The notes under the pieces are model-generated. The model made no database searches. It was not told the DNA's origin and saw only the letters and a program-made list of their open reading frames with translations. From Flavobacteriaceae bacterium (GTDB lineage: Bacteria > Bacteroidota > Bacteroidia > Flavobacteriales > Flavobacteriaceae), in the NCBI GenBank assembly GCA_018662905.1, contig JABJFE010000143.1, forward strand, positions 1-13,870: DNA of 13,870 bases. Reading direction: 5' to 3'. Positions within the stretch are counted from its first letter, which is position 1. Each line of letters begins with the position of its first letter. Made by a program: the position numbers and the translations under genes. Positions 1 through 7,831 of this stretch are shown here, one piece after another.

Positions 1-495
1 ATGGTCAAAACAAATACTGAACCAACTCAATATGGAAATATATTTGATTCAATCTCTATTTGTTTAAGCAAAGGCCTAGGTTGTCCAGTAGGTTCTGTTT
101 TAATTGGTTCTAGTGAATTTATCAACAAAGCCATAAGAGTAAGAAAAGTGTTAGGAGGTGGAATGAGGCAAGCTGGGTATTTGGCTGCCTGTGGAATTTA
201 TGCATTAAATAATAATATTGAAAGATTAAAAGAAGATCATTTAAAAGCATTAGAAATTGAAAAACTTCTTTCTAAAAAAAATTACATTAAAAAAGTTGAG
301 GAAGTAGAGACAAATATTTTAATTTTTCAATTAAAATCAAATTATGATTCAAATATTTTTTTAAAAAAGATGTTAGATTGTGGTGTTAAATTAATATCAA
401 TGGGAGATAATAAATTAAGGATTGTTACTCACAAAGATTATAATAATGAAATGCACCTGAAATTTATGGAGACTATAACTAATCTTCAAATATAA
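1..495 (+). CDS. ltaE: Low-specificity L-threonine aldolase, C-terminal part (5' end outside window)
   Basis: This is a PLP-dependent fold-type I enzyme that splits L-threonine (and allo-threonine) into glycine and acetaldehyde in the cytosol. The visible 164 residues hold the motif LSKGLGCPVGSVL, in which K24 of this fragment would carry PLP, followed by GGGMRQAGYLAA, which is typical of the aldolase family. The rest is the small C-terminal domain, ending in a lysine/isoleucine-rich strand region. Family members run to about 340 residues, so roughly half the gene lies upstream of the window. The ATG at base 1 is an internal methionine or chance, not the true start, because the PLP lysine would otherwise sit far too near the N-terminus. 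The stop is 3 bases before the next gene, which suggests co-transcription with the peptidase. The family call is firm; substrate preference cannot be read from the fragment. Confidence 0.85.
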   Translation: MVKTNTEPTQYGNIFDSISICLSKGLGCPVGSVLIGSSEFINKAIRVRKVLGGGMRQAGYLAACGIYALNNNIERLKEDHLKALEIEKLLSKKNYIKKVEEVETNILIFQLKSNYDSNIFLKKMLDCGVKLISMGDNKLRIVTHKDYNNEMHLKFMETITNLQI

Positions 496-498
496 AAT

Positions 499-2634
499 AT
501 GATTAAAAATTCAATTTTTTTATTTGTAAGCATTATGTTTGTATTTTCTTGTAACAATGAAATTAAACCGAATTTGAAGAACTCAATTATCCCCCCAAAA
601 GCAGAAAAAATACCAGTTTCATTTAAAAAATTTAACGACATTAGAATTGACGATTATTACTGGTTGAAGGAAAGAGATAATCCCGAAGTTATAGATTACT
701 TAGAAAGAGAGAATGACTATTATGAGAAGATGACTTCACACACACTAGATTTACAAGATAAATTATTTAACGAAATTAAAAATAAAATAAAAGAGGATGA
801 TGAATCAGTTCCTTATTTTTTAAATGGATACTGGTATAAAACCAAATATGAAGAAGGTTTAGGCTATCCTATCTACACTAGGTATAAAGATTCTCTTAGT
901 AATAAAGAAGAGATTTTATTTAATTGTAATGAATTAGCTGAAAAACACGATTATTTTAATTTATCAAATTTTCAAATTAGTCCTGACAATAAGATAGTTG
1001 CATATAGTATCGACACTGTATCTAGAAGATTATATACAATTCAATTTAAAAATTTAGAGACTGGAGAAATTTATAATGACAAAATAATAAATTCATCTGG
1101 AAGTTTTGCTTGGGCAAACGATAACTCTACACTTTTTTATACAAATAGAGATGTTAATACACTTAGAAATGATAAAATTTTTAAACATAAATTAGGTACT
1201 GACTATGAAAATGATGAATTAATTTATTTTGAGAATGATGAGACTTTTTACACGAACGTATCTAAATCAAAATCTAAAAAATATATTATCATTTCATCAT
1301 ACAGTACTTTAACATCTGAATTTCAATTTTTACCTGCTGACAGTATAAATAAAGATTTTAAGCTTTTTAATAAGAGAAAAAGAGGTGTTGAATATAGTAT
1401 TAATCATTATGATGATCATTTTTTTATTATTACAAATAAAGACAATGCTTATAATTATAAGTTAATGAAAACCGAAATCAATAAAACGTCAAGTGAAAAT
1501 TGGACTGATGTAATTGAACATAGAAAAAATATTTTAATAGAGGGAATTGATATTTTTAAAGATCATTTAGTAGTTAGTGAAAGAGTTAATGGATTAAACA
1601 GAATTAATATTAAAAAATGGGATGACTCAGAAAATTATTTTTTAAATTTTGACAATGAAACTTTCAGTGCTAATACCACAACAAACTTAGATTTTGATTC
1701 AAAAAAGTTAAGATATGCTTACAATTCTTTAAACGAACCTTATTCTGTTGTTGAATTTGATATGACAACTAAAGAAAAGATTATTTTAAAACAACACGAG
1801 GTTTTAGACAAAAAATTTAATAAAAATAATTATGTTACAGAAAGAATTTGGGCTGATTCCAAAGATGGAAATCAAATTCCTATTTCATTAATTTATAAAA
1901 AAGGAATTAAAAAAGATGGTTCTAATCCACTTTTACTATATGGTTACGGATCATATGGAAATACAATTGACCCCTCTTTTTCAATTAGTAGATTAAGTTT
2001 ATTGGACAGAGGATTTATATATGCAATTGCTCATGTAAGAGGAAGTGAATATTTAGGTAGAGATTGGTACGAGCAGGGAAAACTATTAAACAAAAAAAAT
2101 TCCTTCAACGATTTTGTAGATACTACAAAATTTTTGATTTCAAAGGGATATACATCATCCAAACATTGTTATGCTTATGGTGGTTCAGCTGGCGGATTAC
2201 TTATGGGTGCAGTATTAAATATAGCACCTGAACTTTACAATGGAGTAATTGCTGCTGTCCCTTTTGTTGATGTCATTACTACTATGCTCGATGAAACTAT
2301 TCCGTTAACAACTAGTGAATATGATGAGTGGGGAAATCCAAACCAAAAACAATATTATAATTATATGATGTCATATTCTCCATATGATAATGTGTCAAAA
2401 GTAAATTATCCTAATTTACTTGTAACAACAGGTCTTCATGATTCACAAGTCCAATATTGGGAACCAGCAAAATGGGTGGCAAAACTTAGAGATTATAAGC
2501 TTGATAAAAATTATTTATTTTTAAATACTAACATGGAAACAGGTCACGGAGGTTCATCTGGAAGATTTGAAGCCATAAAAGATTTAGCTAAAGAATATGC
2601 ATTTATATTAGATCTTGAAAATATTTATGATTAG
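499..2634 (+). CDS. ptrB: Oligopeptidase B-like prolyl oligopeptidase family serine peptidase (S9A), predicted lipoprotein
   Basis: A serine peptidase of the prolyl oligopeptidase family that cleaves short peptides, in oligopeptidase B after Arg or Lys. Residues 1-18 form a signal peptide with a hydrophobic core and a lipobox-like VFSC ending in C18, so the protein is predicted to be lipid-anchored outside the cytosol. Residues about 35-430 match the N-terminal cap and beta-propeller. The rest is the alpha/beta-hydrolase domain with nucleophile S563 in YGGSAGG, acid D648 in GLHDSQVQYWEP, and H683 in TGHGGSSGR. The block around D648 is strikingly close to the E. coli PtrB sequence as I remember it, which argues for oligopeptidase B over prolyl oligopeptidase. 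The length of 711 is normal once the signal peptide is counted. It follows the aldolase gene after 3 bases. Exact specificity is inferred. Confidence 0.9.
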   Translation: MIKNSIFLFVSIMFVFSCNNEIKPNLKNSIIPPKAEKIPVSFKKFNDIRIDDYYWLKERDNPEVIDYLERENDYYEKMTSHTLDLQDKLFNEIKNKIKEDDESVPYFLNGYWYKTKYEEGLGYPIYTRYKDSLSNKEEILFNCNELAEKHDYFNLSNFQISPDNKIVAYSIDTVSRRLYTIQFKNLETGEIYNDKIINSSGSFAWANDNSTLFYTNRDVNTLRNDKIFKHKLGTDYENDELIYFENDETFYTNVSKSKSKKYIIISSYSTLTSEFQFLPADSINKDFKLFNKRKRGVEYSINHYDDHFFIITNKDNAYNYKLMKTEINKTSSENWTDVIEHRKNILIEGIDIFKDHLVVSERVNGLNRINIKKWDDSENYFLNFDNETFSANTTTNLDFDSKKLRYAYNSLNEPYSVVEFDMTTKEKIILKQHEVLDKKFNKNNYVTERIWADSKDGNQIPISLIYKKGIKKDGSNPLLLYGYGSYGNTIDPSFSISRLSLLDRGFIYAIAHVRGSEYLGRDWYEQGKLLNKKNSFNDFVDTTKFLISKGYTSSKHCYAYGGSAGGLLMGAVLNIAPELYNGVIAAVPFVDVITTMLDETIPLTTSEYDEWGNPNQKQYYNYMMSYSPYDNVSKVNYPNLLVTTGLHDSQVQYWEPAKWVAKLRDYKLDKNYLFLNTNMETGHGGSSGRFEAIKDLAKEYAFILDLENIYD

Positions 2635-2639
2635 TATAA

Positions 2640-2671
2640 TTTGGTTCTGAATGCTTTTTTTAAGTAATTTG
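2640..2671 (+). promoter_or_regulatory. Possible Bacteroidota-type promoter for the sulfonolipid gene pair
   Basis: A TTTG at 2640-2643 lies 21 bases before TAATTTG at 2665-2671. This resembles the Bacteroidota housekeeping promoter (TTTG, about 19-21 bases, TAnnTTTG), but the downstream element is one base short. A start near 2677 would leave a leader of about 23 bases before the ATG at 2700. It lies in the only sizeable gap between the peptidase and the next gene. It is weak because the region is very AT-rich. Confidence 0.3.
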
Positions 2672-2699
2672 TGTGCTTAAATGCTACCAAAAGCAATTT

Positions 2700-3740
2700 A
2701 TGAGTAAAAAAGTTAAAGCTTTTAATAATGTTCTTGAGTTAATAGGTAATACGCCTCTTGTCAAACTAAATAAAATTGTCGAAGAGATTCCTGGCGATTT
2801 TTATGCCAAAGTAGAAGCATTTAATCCTGGTCATTCTAATAAAGATAGAATTGCACTTCATATAATTGAGACTGCTGAAAAAAAGGGTTTACTAAAACCA
2901 GGGTCAACAATTATTGAAACAACATCTGGAAATACAGGTTTTAGTTTGTCAATGGTAAGTATAATTAAAGGTTACAATTGTATATTGGCAGTATCATCAA
3001 AATCTTCTCCTGACAAAATAGACATGTTAAAATCTATGGGAGCTAAAGTTTATGTTTGTCCGGCACATGTAAGTGCAGACGATAAAAGATCTTATTATCA
3101 GGTAGCAAAAAGATTACATGAAGAAATAAAAGGTTCTTTTTATATAAATCAGTATTTCAATAAATTAAACACAGAAGCTCATTTTAACTCTACAGGCCCT
3201 GAGATATGGGGTCAAACTAATGGTCAAATAACTCATTTAGTAGCAAGTAGTGGTACAGGTGGAACAATTTCTGGAATAGGTCAGTTTCTAAAATCTAAAA
3301 ATCCAGATATAAAAATTATTGGAGTTGATGCATACGGTTCAGTCTTAAAAAAATATCATGAAACTAAAGAGTTTGATGAGGATGAAATTTATCCTTACAG
3401 AATTGAGGGGCTTGGTAAAAATTTAATACCAACTACTACTGATTTTGATATTATAGATTTTTTCGAAAAAGTAAATGACGAACAAAGTGCTCATTCATCA
3501 AGAGAAATAGCATTTAAAGAAGGTATGTTTGTTGGATACACATCTGGAGCTGCCATGCAGGCGGTTAAGCAGCTTTCAAAAAACAATGTTTTTAATAAAG
3601 ACAGTGTTGTTGTAATGATTTTTTGCGATCACGGTTCAAGATACATGAGTAAAATTTATAATGATAAATGGATGTCTGATCAAGGATTCTTTGACTCAGA
3701 AAAAACTCAATTAGAAAAACCTATTGAATACATAAAATAA
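2700..3740 (+). CDS. capA: PLP-dependent cysteine/cysteate synthase family enzyme, probable cysteate synthase
   Basis: A fold-type II PLP enzyme of the cysteine synthase / cystathionine beta-synthase family, doing beta-replacement on a serine-derived substrate. Numbered from the ATG at 2700 (346 residues), the PLP lysine is K48 in NPGHSNKDR, the substrate loop is TSGNTG (75-80), and the phosphate-binding loop is GTGGT (185-189). The C-terminus (DHGSRYMSKIYNDKWM) resembles the catalytic core of cystathionine beta-synthase, but there is no haem-binding N-terminus and there are no CBS domains. The usual GGS before the PLP lysine is GHS here. I chose ATG 2700 over a GTG at 2673 because family similarity begins just after it. 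The acyltransferase gene starts 34 bases downstream. That partner points to sulfite as the nucleophile and cysteate as the product, the first step of sulfonolipid synthesis. Cysteine synthase or cystathionine beta-synthase remain alternatives. The family is certain, the specific role inferred. Confidence 0.62.
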   Translation: MSKKVKAFNNVLELIGNTPLVKLNKIVEEIPGDFYAKVEAFNPGHSNKDRIALHIIETAEKKGLLKPGSTIIETTSGNTGFSLSMVSIIKGYNCILAVSSKSSPDKIDMLKSMGAKVYVCPAHVSADDKRSYYQVAKRLHEEIKGSFYINQYFNKLNTEAHFNSTGPEIWGQTNGQITHLVASSGTGGTISGIGQFLKSKNPDIKIIGVDAYGSVLKKYHETKEFDEDEIYPYRIEGLGKNLIPTTTDFDIIDFFEKVNDEQSAHSSREIAFKEGMFVGYTSGAAMQAVKQLSKNNVFNKDSVVVMIFCDHGSRYMSKIYNDKWMSDQGFFDSEKTQLEKPIEYIK

Positions 3741-3774
3741 GTGTTATTTTTGTTTAATACTTTACAAATAAAAA

Positions 3775-5025
3775 ATGAACGATTTATTTGACAAAATAAT
3801 TTCAAACAAGGGACCTTTAGGACAATACGCAAAAGTAGCTGAAGGTTATTTTGCTTTTCCTAAATTGGAAGGTCCTATTAGTAATAGAATGAGTTTTAAC
3901 GGAAAGAAAGTTATCACATGGAGTGTTAATGATTATTTAGGACTTGCTAACCACCCTGAAATAAGAGAATTTGATGCTGAAGCTGCTAAGCAATATGGAT
4001 CAGCTTACCCAATGGGAGCTAGACTTATGTCTGGGCATACTCATTTACATGAAAAACTTGAAATTGAATTAGCCGATTTCGTTAATAAAGAAAAAGCATA
4101 TGTTCTTAATTTCGGTTATCAAGGAATTTTATCTACAGTAGATTCATTAGTTTCTAAAAATGATGTAATTGTTTATGACATGGATTGTCATGCATGTATA
4201 GTTGATGGAGTAAGACTGCATGTTGGAAAGAGGTTTACATTTAAGCATAACGATATTGATAGTTTAATAATTAATTTAGAAAGAGCTACCAAAATTGCAG
4301 AAAAAACCGGTGGTGGTATTTTAGTTATTTCTGAAGGAGTTTTTGGAATGAGAGGAGAGCAAGGAAAGATAAAAGAGATCACAGCTTTAAAAAATAAATA
4401 TAAATTTAGACTATTAGTCGATGACGCGCACGGTTTTGGAACCTTAGGGGAAACAGGAGCTGGAGCAGGAGAGGAACAAGGTGTACAAGATCAGATTGAC
4501 GTTTATTTTGCGACTTTTGCAAAATCAATGGCGAGTACAGGTGCATTCATCGCTGCTGATAAAATGATTATTGATTATTTAAAATACAATATGAGGTCAC
4601 AAGTATTCGCAAAGTCTTTGCAAATGCAACTTGTAGCGGGAATATTGAAGAGACTCGAAATGTTAAAAACTATGCCTGAATTAAGATCTAAATTATGGGA
4701 TAATGTAAGAGCACTTCAAAGTGGATTAAAAGATCAAAACTTTGATTTAGGAAAAACACAAAGCTGCGTAACTCCCGTTTTTTTAAAAGGTGATATTCAT
4801 GAAGCTTTTGTTATGGTAAAAGAGTTAAGAGAAAAATATTTTATTTTTTGCTCAATTGTTGTTTATCCTGTTATTCCCAAAGGGTTTATTCTATTAAGAT
4901 TGATACCTACAACTTCTCATAATATAGACGATGTAAATGAAACACTTTCTGCATTTTCTAAAATTAGATCTAAATTAAATGACGGTACTTACAAGAAAAT
5001 TGCTGAAAAACTTAAAATGATCTGA
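3775..5025 (+). CDS. capB: Alpha-oxoamine synthase family acyltransferase, probable cysteate C-fatty-acyltransferase (capnine pathway)
   Basis: A fold-type I PLP enzyme of the alpha-oxoamine synthase family (BioF, Kbl, serine palmitoyltransferase), which condenses an amino acid with an acyl thioester and releases CO2. Its 416 residues show the cofactor-stacking H139 in DMDCHACIVDG, the DDAHGFGTLG motif (D216-H219), and the PLP lysine K250 in TFAKSMASTGAF. The segment YPMGARLMSGHTHLHE replaces the GSR-type segment that I recall in Bacteroides serine palmitoyltransferases, and I associate this form with the cysteate-using acyltransferases of sulfonolipid-making Bacteroidota. The upstream neighbour is a cysteate/cysteine synthase relative, which would supply the amino acid. 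The product would be 3-keto-capnine, later reduced and N-acylated for the outer membrane. The reductase and N-acyltransferase are not in the window. Serine palmitoyltransferase is the main alternative. The family is certain. Confidence 0.65.
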   Translation: MNDLFDKIISNKGPLGQYAKVAEGYFAFPKLEGPISNRMSFNGKKVITWSVNDYLGLANHPEIREFDAEAAKQYGSAYPMGARLMSGHTHLHEKLEIELADFVNKEKAYVLNFGYQGILSTVDSLVSKNDVIVYDMDCHACIVDGVRLHVGKRFTFKHNDIDSLIINLERATKIAEKTGGGILVISEGVFGMRGEQGKIKEITALKNKYKFRLLVDDAHGFGTLGETGAGAGEEQGVQDQIDVYFATFAKSMASTGAFIAADKMIIDYLKYNMRSQVFAKSLQMQLVAGILKRLEMLKTMPELRSKLWDNVRALQSGLKDQNFDLGKTQSCVTPVFLKGDIHEAFVMVKELREKYFIFCSIVVYPVIPKGFILLRLIPTTSHNIDDVNETLSAFSKIRSKLNDGTYKKIAEKLKMI

Positions 5026-5089
5026 TGCTTTAAATGGGATTATTTAGTTCTTTTTAAATATGATAAATTACACAGTAAAAAAAAATCAC

Positions 5090-5097
5090 TAATTTTG
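5090..5097 (+). promoter_or_regulatory. Candidate -7 element for the pyrR-to-ppx gene chain
   Basis: TAATTTTG is an exact match to the Bacteroidota -7 consensus TAnnTTTG, and lies 17 bases before the pyrR start. No clear TTTG or TTG sits at the expected upstream distance. The surrounding 5026-5114 gap is the longest plus-strand gap between protein genes. It holds a run of nine A (5077-5085) and no hairpin that I can see, so a terminator-type attenuator is not supported. Confidence 0.35.
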
Positions 5098-5114
5098 GTA
5101 ATAATATAAGCGTT

Positions 5115-5660
5115 ATGAAGCCAAAAAAAATACTCAACGCTAATGAAATTTCAACCATACTACACAGGTTGTCTTTCCAGTTAATTGAAGATCATAATTT
5201 ATTTAATGACACTGTAATAATTGCAATCCAACCCAGAGGTGGTCTTTTGGCAAAAAGAATTTTGGAGCTCATAAATAGATACGAAAAAAACAACAATTTA
5301 AAACTTGGTAATTTAGATATAACTTTTTTTAGAGATGATTTTAGAAGATCTGAAAAAGTTCTTAAAGCTAGTGCTACTGAAATTGACTTTTCAATTGAGA
5401 ATAAGACAGTTGTGTTAGTTGATGATGTTTTGTTTACTGGGAGAAGTATTAGAGCTGCTTTAAATGCTATTCAGTCATTTGGAAGACCAAAAGGAGTTCA
5501 ATTATTAACGCTAATTGACAGAAGGTTTTCAAGAGAATTACCAATTCAACCTGACTATTGTGGTACTCAAGTTGATTCTAGGTTAAATGAAAAGGTAATT
5601 GTTAATTGGAGTGAAAATGAGGGTGAGGATTCTGTTTATTTATATAAAAACAAAAAATGA
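5115..5660 (+). CDS. pyrR: PyrR: phosphoribosyltransferase family pyrimidine regulator / uracil phosphoribosyltransferase
   Basis: A type I phosphoribosyltransferase of the PyrR family. In Firmicutes PyrR binds pyr mRNA in response to UMP and also makes UMP from uracil and PRPP. The PRPP-binding signature VVLVDDVLFTGRS spans residues 99-111, with acidic pair D103-D104. The early IAIQPRGGLLAKRI segment and the late LTLIDRRFSRELPIQPDYCG segment are PyrR hallmarks not found in ordinary uracil phosphoribosyltransferases. The length of 181 is normal. Its stop overlaps the pyrB start by 4 bases (ATGA), so the two are translationally coupled and linked to pyrimidine synthesis. No anti-terminator or terminator hairpin is visible in the leader, so RNA-attenuation control is not supported here. 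The protein may act mainly as an enzyme, or regulate in another way. Confidence 0.9.
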   Translation: MKPKKILNANEISTILHRLSFQLIEDHNLFNDTVIIAIQPRGGLLAKRILELINRYEKNNNLKLGNLDITFFRDDFRRSEKVLKASATEIDFSIENKTVVLVDDVLFTGRSIRAALNAIQSFGRPKGVQLLTLIDRRFSRELPIQPDYCGTQVDSRLNEKVIVNWSENEGEDSVYLYKNKK

Positions 5661-6583
5661 GTAATTTAAGCGTCGATAACTTATTAGGAATTAAATATCT
5701 GAACAAAAATGATTTAAATTTAATATTTAAAACATCAGATAACTTTAAAGAAGTTATAAATAGAAAAATCAAAAAAGTTCCATCTTTAAGAGATGTAACA
5801 ATCGCTAATTTGTTTTTTGAAAATAGTACAAGAACTAAACTTTCATTTGAATTAGCTCAAAAGAGATTGTCTGCTGATGTAGTTAATTTTTCTTCCTCTG
5901 GTTCTTCAATTTCTAAAGGTGAAACATTAATTGATACAGTAAATAATATTCTTTCAATGAAAGTTGACATGATTGTTATGCGTCATCCTAGCCCAGGAGC
6001 AAGTGTATTCCTTTCGAAGAACGTTGATTCATGTATAATTAACGCTGGTGATGGTACTCATGAACACCCTACTCAAGCGTTATTAGATGCTTACTCTTTA
6101 ATTGAAAAAATTGGTGATTTAAAAAATAAAAACATCCTAATTGTTGGAGATATTATGCATTCAAGAGTGGCATTATCTAATATTTTTGCCTATCAAAAAC
6201 TTGGAGCTAACGTTACTGTCTGTGGTCCAAAATCTCTTATTCCAAAAAGTATTGAATCATTAAATGTTAATGTTGAAACAGATTTTAGAAAAGCTTTAAA
6301 AAAATCTGATGCTGTAAATATGTTAAGAATTCAAAATGAAAGAATGTCTGAATCCTATTTTCCCTCTGTCAGAGAGTATGTTCAACAATATGGTTTAACA
6401 ATGCCTTTATTAAATTCTATAAATAAAAAAATAATAGTAATGCATCCTGGCCCAATAAATAGAGGGGTAGAAATCACTAGTGAAGTTGCAGATTCTGATC
6501 AAGCAATAATTTTAGATCAAGTTGAAAATGGAGTTGCTATACGAATGGCTATAATGTATCTTTTAGCTGCTAAGCTTAAATAA
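5657..6583 (+). CDS. pyrB: Aspartate carbamoyltransferase catalytic chain
   Basis: This enzyme joins carbamoyl phosphate and L-aspartate to form N-carbamoyl-aspartate, the committed step of pyrimidine synthesis. The carbamoyl-phosphate loop is STRTK (57-61) in FFENSTRTKLSFELA. HPSPGAS follows near residue 113, then THEHPTQALLDAYS with H135, P138 and Q140, and finally HPGPINRG (263-270), which carries the aspartate-site and phosphate-site residues. The length of 308 is typical of the catalytic chain. No pyrI regulatory chain follows; instead a 107-residue unrelated gene begins one base after the stop. So this is either an unregulated trimer or partners with proteins encoded elsewhere. The start ATG overlaps the pyrR stop, supporting coupled expression with pyrR. 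Confidence 0.96.
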   Translation: MSNLSVDNLLGIKYLNKNDLNLIFKTSDNFKEVINRKIKKVPSLRDVTIANLFFENSTRTKLSFELAQKRLSADVVNFSSSGSSISKGETLIDTVNNILSMKVDMIVMRHPSPGASVFLSKNVDSCIINAGDGTHEHPTQALLDAYSLIEKIGDLKNKNILIVGDIMHSRVALSNIFAYQKLGANVTVCGPKSLIPKSIESLNVNVETDFRKALKKSDAVNMLRIQNERMSESYFPSVREYVQQYGLTMPLLNSINKKIIVMHPGPINRGVEITSEVADSDQAIILDQVENGVAIRMAIMYLLAAKLK

Positions 6584-6584
6584 C

Positions 6585-6908
6585 ATGAATTTGTCAAAAT
6601 CTATAAATACTTTATTATTTAATATAAGTAATGAAAATAAGTTTTTTAATTCTATAGTTGAATTAAAAAAAGAAATTAAATTAAAGAATATTATTATTGA
6701 TTTTAATGCCCTAAGTATTGAGAAATTTTCAGAAGACTTGAATTACTTATTTATTGAATCTCAAAACAATAAAAAATCTTTTGTAATTGTTAATTCAGAT
6801 TTTAAATCTGAGTATTATAATTTAAATATCAATGTAGTTCCATCTTTGCAAGAAGCAATAGATATAATTGAAATTGAAGAGATTGAAAGAGATTTAGGTT
6901 TGTTATGA
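6585..6908 (+). CDS. Small conserved STAS-like protein encoded before ribonuclease Z, function unknown
   Basis: I do not recognise a characterised function. The 107 residues alternate short hydrophobic strands (NIIIDFNAL, SFVIVNSDF, INVVPSLQEA) with charged helices, a pattern like the STAS / anti-sigma-factor antagonist fold. The end, EAIDIIEIEEIERDLG, is an acidic helix that I recall as a constant feature of short proteins encoded just before rnz in Flavobacteriia, some of which carry the name ribonuclease Z by transfer from the neighbour. There are no metal-binding histidines here, so it is not a nuclease. The gene starts one base after the pyrB stop, and its stop overlaps the rnz start by 4 bases. 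Tight coupling to rnz suggests matched production, perhaps a partner or regulator of the nuclease, but that is inference. Confidence 0.75.
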   Translation: MNLSKSINTLLFNISNENKFFNSIVELKKEIKLKNIIIDFNALSIEKFSEDLNYLFIESQNNKKSFVIVNSDFKSEYYNLNINVVPSLQEAIDIIEIEEIERDLGLL

Positions 6909-7810
6909 AATTAACAATATTAGGTAGTTTTTCGGCTTACCCATCTTTTAAAGGTTTTACAACTTCTCAAGTTTTAGAACACAATGGAAAATCATTTCTT
7001 ATTGATTGTGGTGAAGGAACTCAACTTCAATTGAGAAAAAATAAAATTAAATTTAATTCAATTGAAGATATTTTTATTTCTCATTTACACGGAGATCATT
7101 ATTTTGGACTTCCGGGTCTAATTTTAACTTTTAACTTATTGGGAAGAGAAAAACCTTTAAATATTTTTGGTCCTAAGGGAATTAAGGAAATAATTACTTC
7201 ATTGATGAAGGTTGGTAAAACTTGGACTAATTATAAATTAAACTTTATAGAACTAAATAGTATAAAATCACAAGATATACTTAACAAAAATAATTTTATA
7301 GTATCAACAATTCCACTCTATCATGGAATCTACACAAATGGATTTTTATTTAGAAAAAAAACAACTAGTCACAAATTAATTGTGAAGAAAGCTATTGATT
7401 TGGGAATTGATAAAACTCAATTTTCAGGTATTAAATTAGGAAAAGATGGAGTGACTTCGAAAGGGGAAATTATAAAAAACACCAAATTAGTAGAGCCTTT
7501 AAGCCCAGATATTATTTATGCATTTTGTAGTGATACTCTTTTTAATTTAAAAATTACAGAACAAATCAGTGAATGTGATTTATTATATCATGAATCTACA
7601 TTTCTGAAAAAAGATGAAAATTTTGCTGTCAAAACTTTTCATTCTACCGCTGAGCAAGCTGCAATTATAGCAAAGAATTCAAATGTCAAAAAACTTATCT
7701 TAGGTCATTTTTCATCTAGATATAATGATTTAGATTTGTTTCTAAATGAGGCTAAAACTGTTTTTGAAAATTGTGAACTAGCAATTGAGAATAAGAGTTT
7801 TATTTTTTAA
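6905..7810 (+). CDS. rnz: Ribonuclease Z (tRNA 3' endonuclease)
   Basis: A metallo-beta-lactamase fold endonuclease that cuts tRNA precursors just after the discriminator base. The zinc-binding motif HLHGDH lies at residues 60-65, preceded by LIDCGEGTQLQL. Further metal or catalytic candidates are H140 in LYHGIYTNGFLF, D210 in FCSDTLF, the HSTAEQAA helix and H268 in LILGHFSSRY. The exosite-type insertion that clamps the tRNA elbow fits the lysine-rich region around residues 150-190. The length of 301 matches the bacterial short form. The N-terminal loop reads LGSFSAYPSF where many homologues have a GxGSAxP-like loop, a mild change. It is coupled by a 4-base overlap to the STAS-like gene, and pdxH starts 21 bases after its stop. 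Confidence 0.95.
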   Translation: MKLTILGSFSAYPSFKGFTTSQVLEHNGKSFLIDCGEGTQLQLRKNKIKFNSIEDIFISHLHGDHYFGLPGLILTFNLLGREKPLNIFGPKGIKEIITSLMKVGKTWTNYKLNFIELNSIKSQDILNKNNFIVSTIPLYHGIYTNGFLFRKKTTSHKLIVKKAIDLGIDKTQFSGIKLGKDGVTSKGEIIKNTKLVEPLSPDIIYAFCSDTLFNLKITEQISECDLLYHESTFLKKDENFAVKTFHSTAEQAAIIAKNSNVKKLILGHFSSRYNDLDLFLNEAKTVFENCELAIENKSFIF

Positions 7811-7831
7811 TAATAAACATTAATTTAGAAT

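Noticed and set aside
1..3. ATG at the window edge as a true gene start
   Set aside because: The PLP lysine of the aldolase would then be residue 24, leaving no room for most of the large domain. The gene is cut by the window.
2673..2699. GTG start giving the cysteate synthase-like protein nine extra residues
   Set aside because: The added residues (starting with LKCYQKQF) have no family similarity. The ATG at 2700 starts right before the conserved region and leaves room for the promoter-like motif.
3741..3774. Separate promoter for the acyltransferase gene
   Set aside because: TACTTTAC is two bases off the -7 consensus and no upstream element is spaced correctly. Co-transcription across the 34-base gap is simpler.
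4188..4382. 64-residue open frame on the minus strand
   Set aside because: It lies entirely inside the acyltransferase gene, has no recognisable motif, and its amino-acid pattern is that of an antisense shadow.
6585..6908. PyrI regulatory chain after pyrB
   Set aside because: There are no zinc-binding cysteines at all and no resemblance to PyrI. The tail and placement fit the small rnz-linked family instead.
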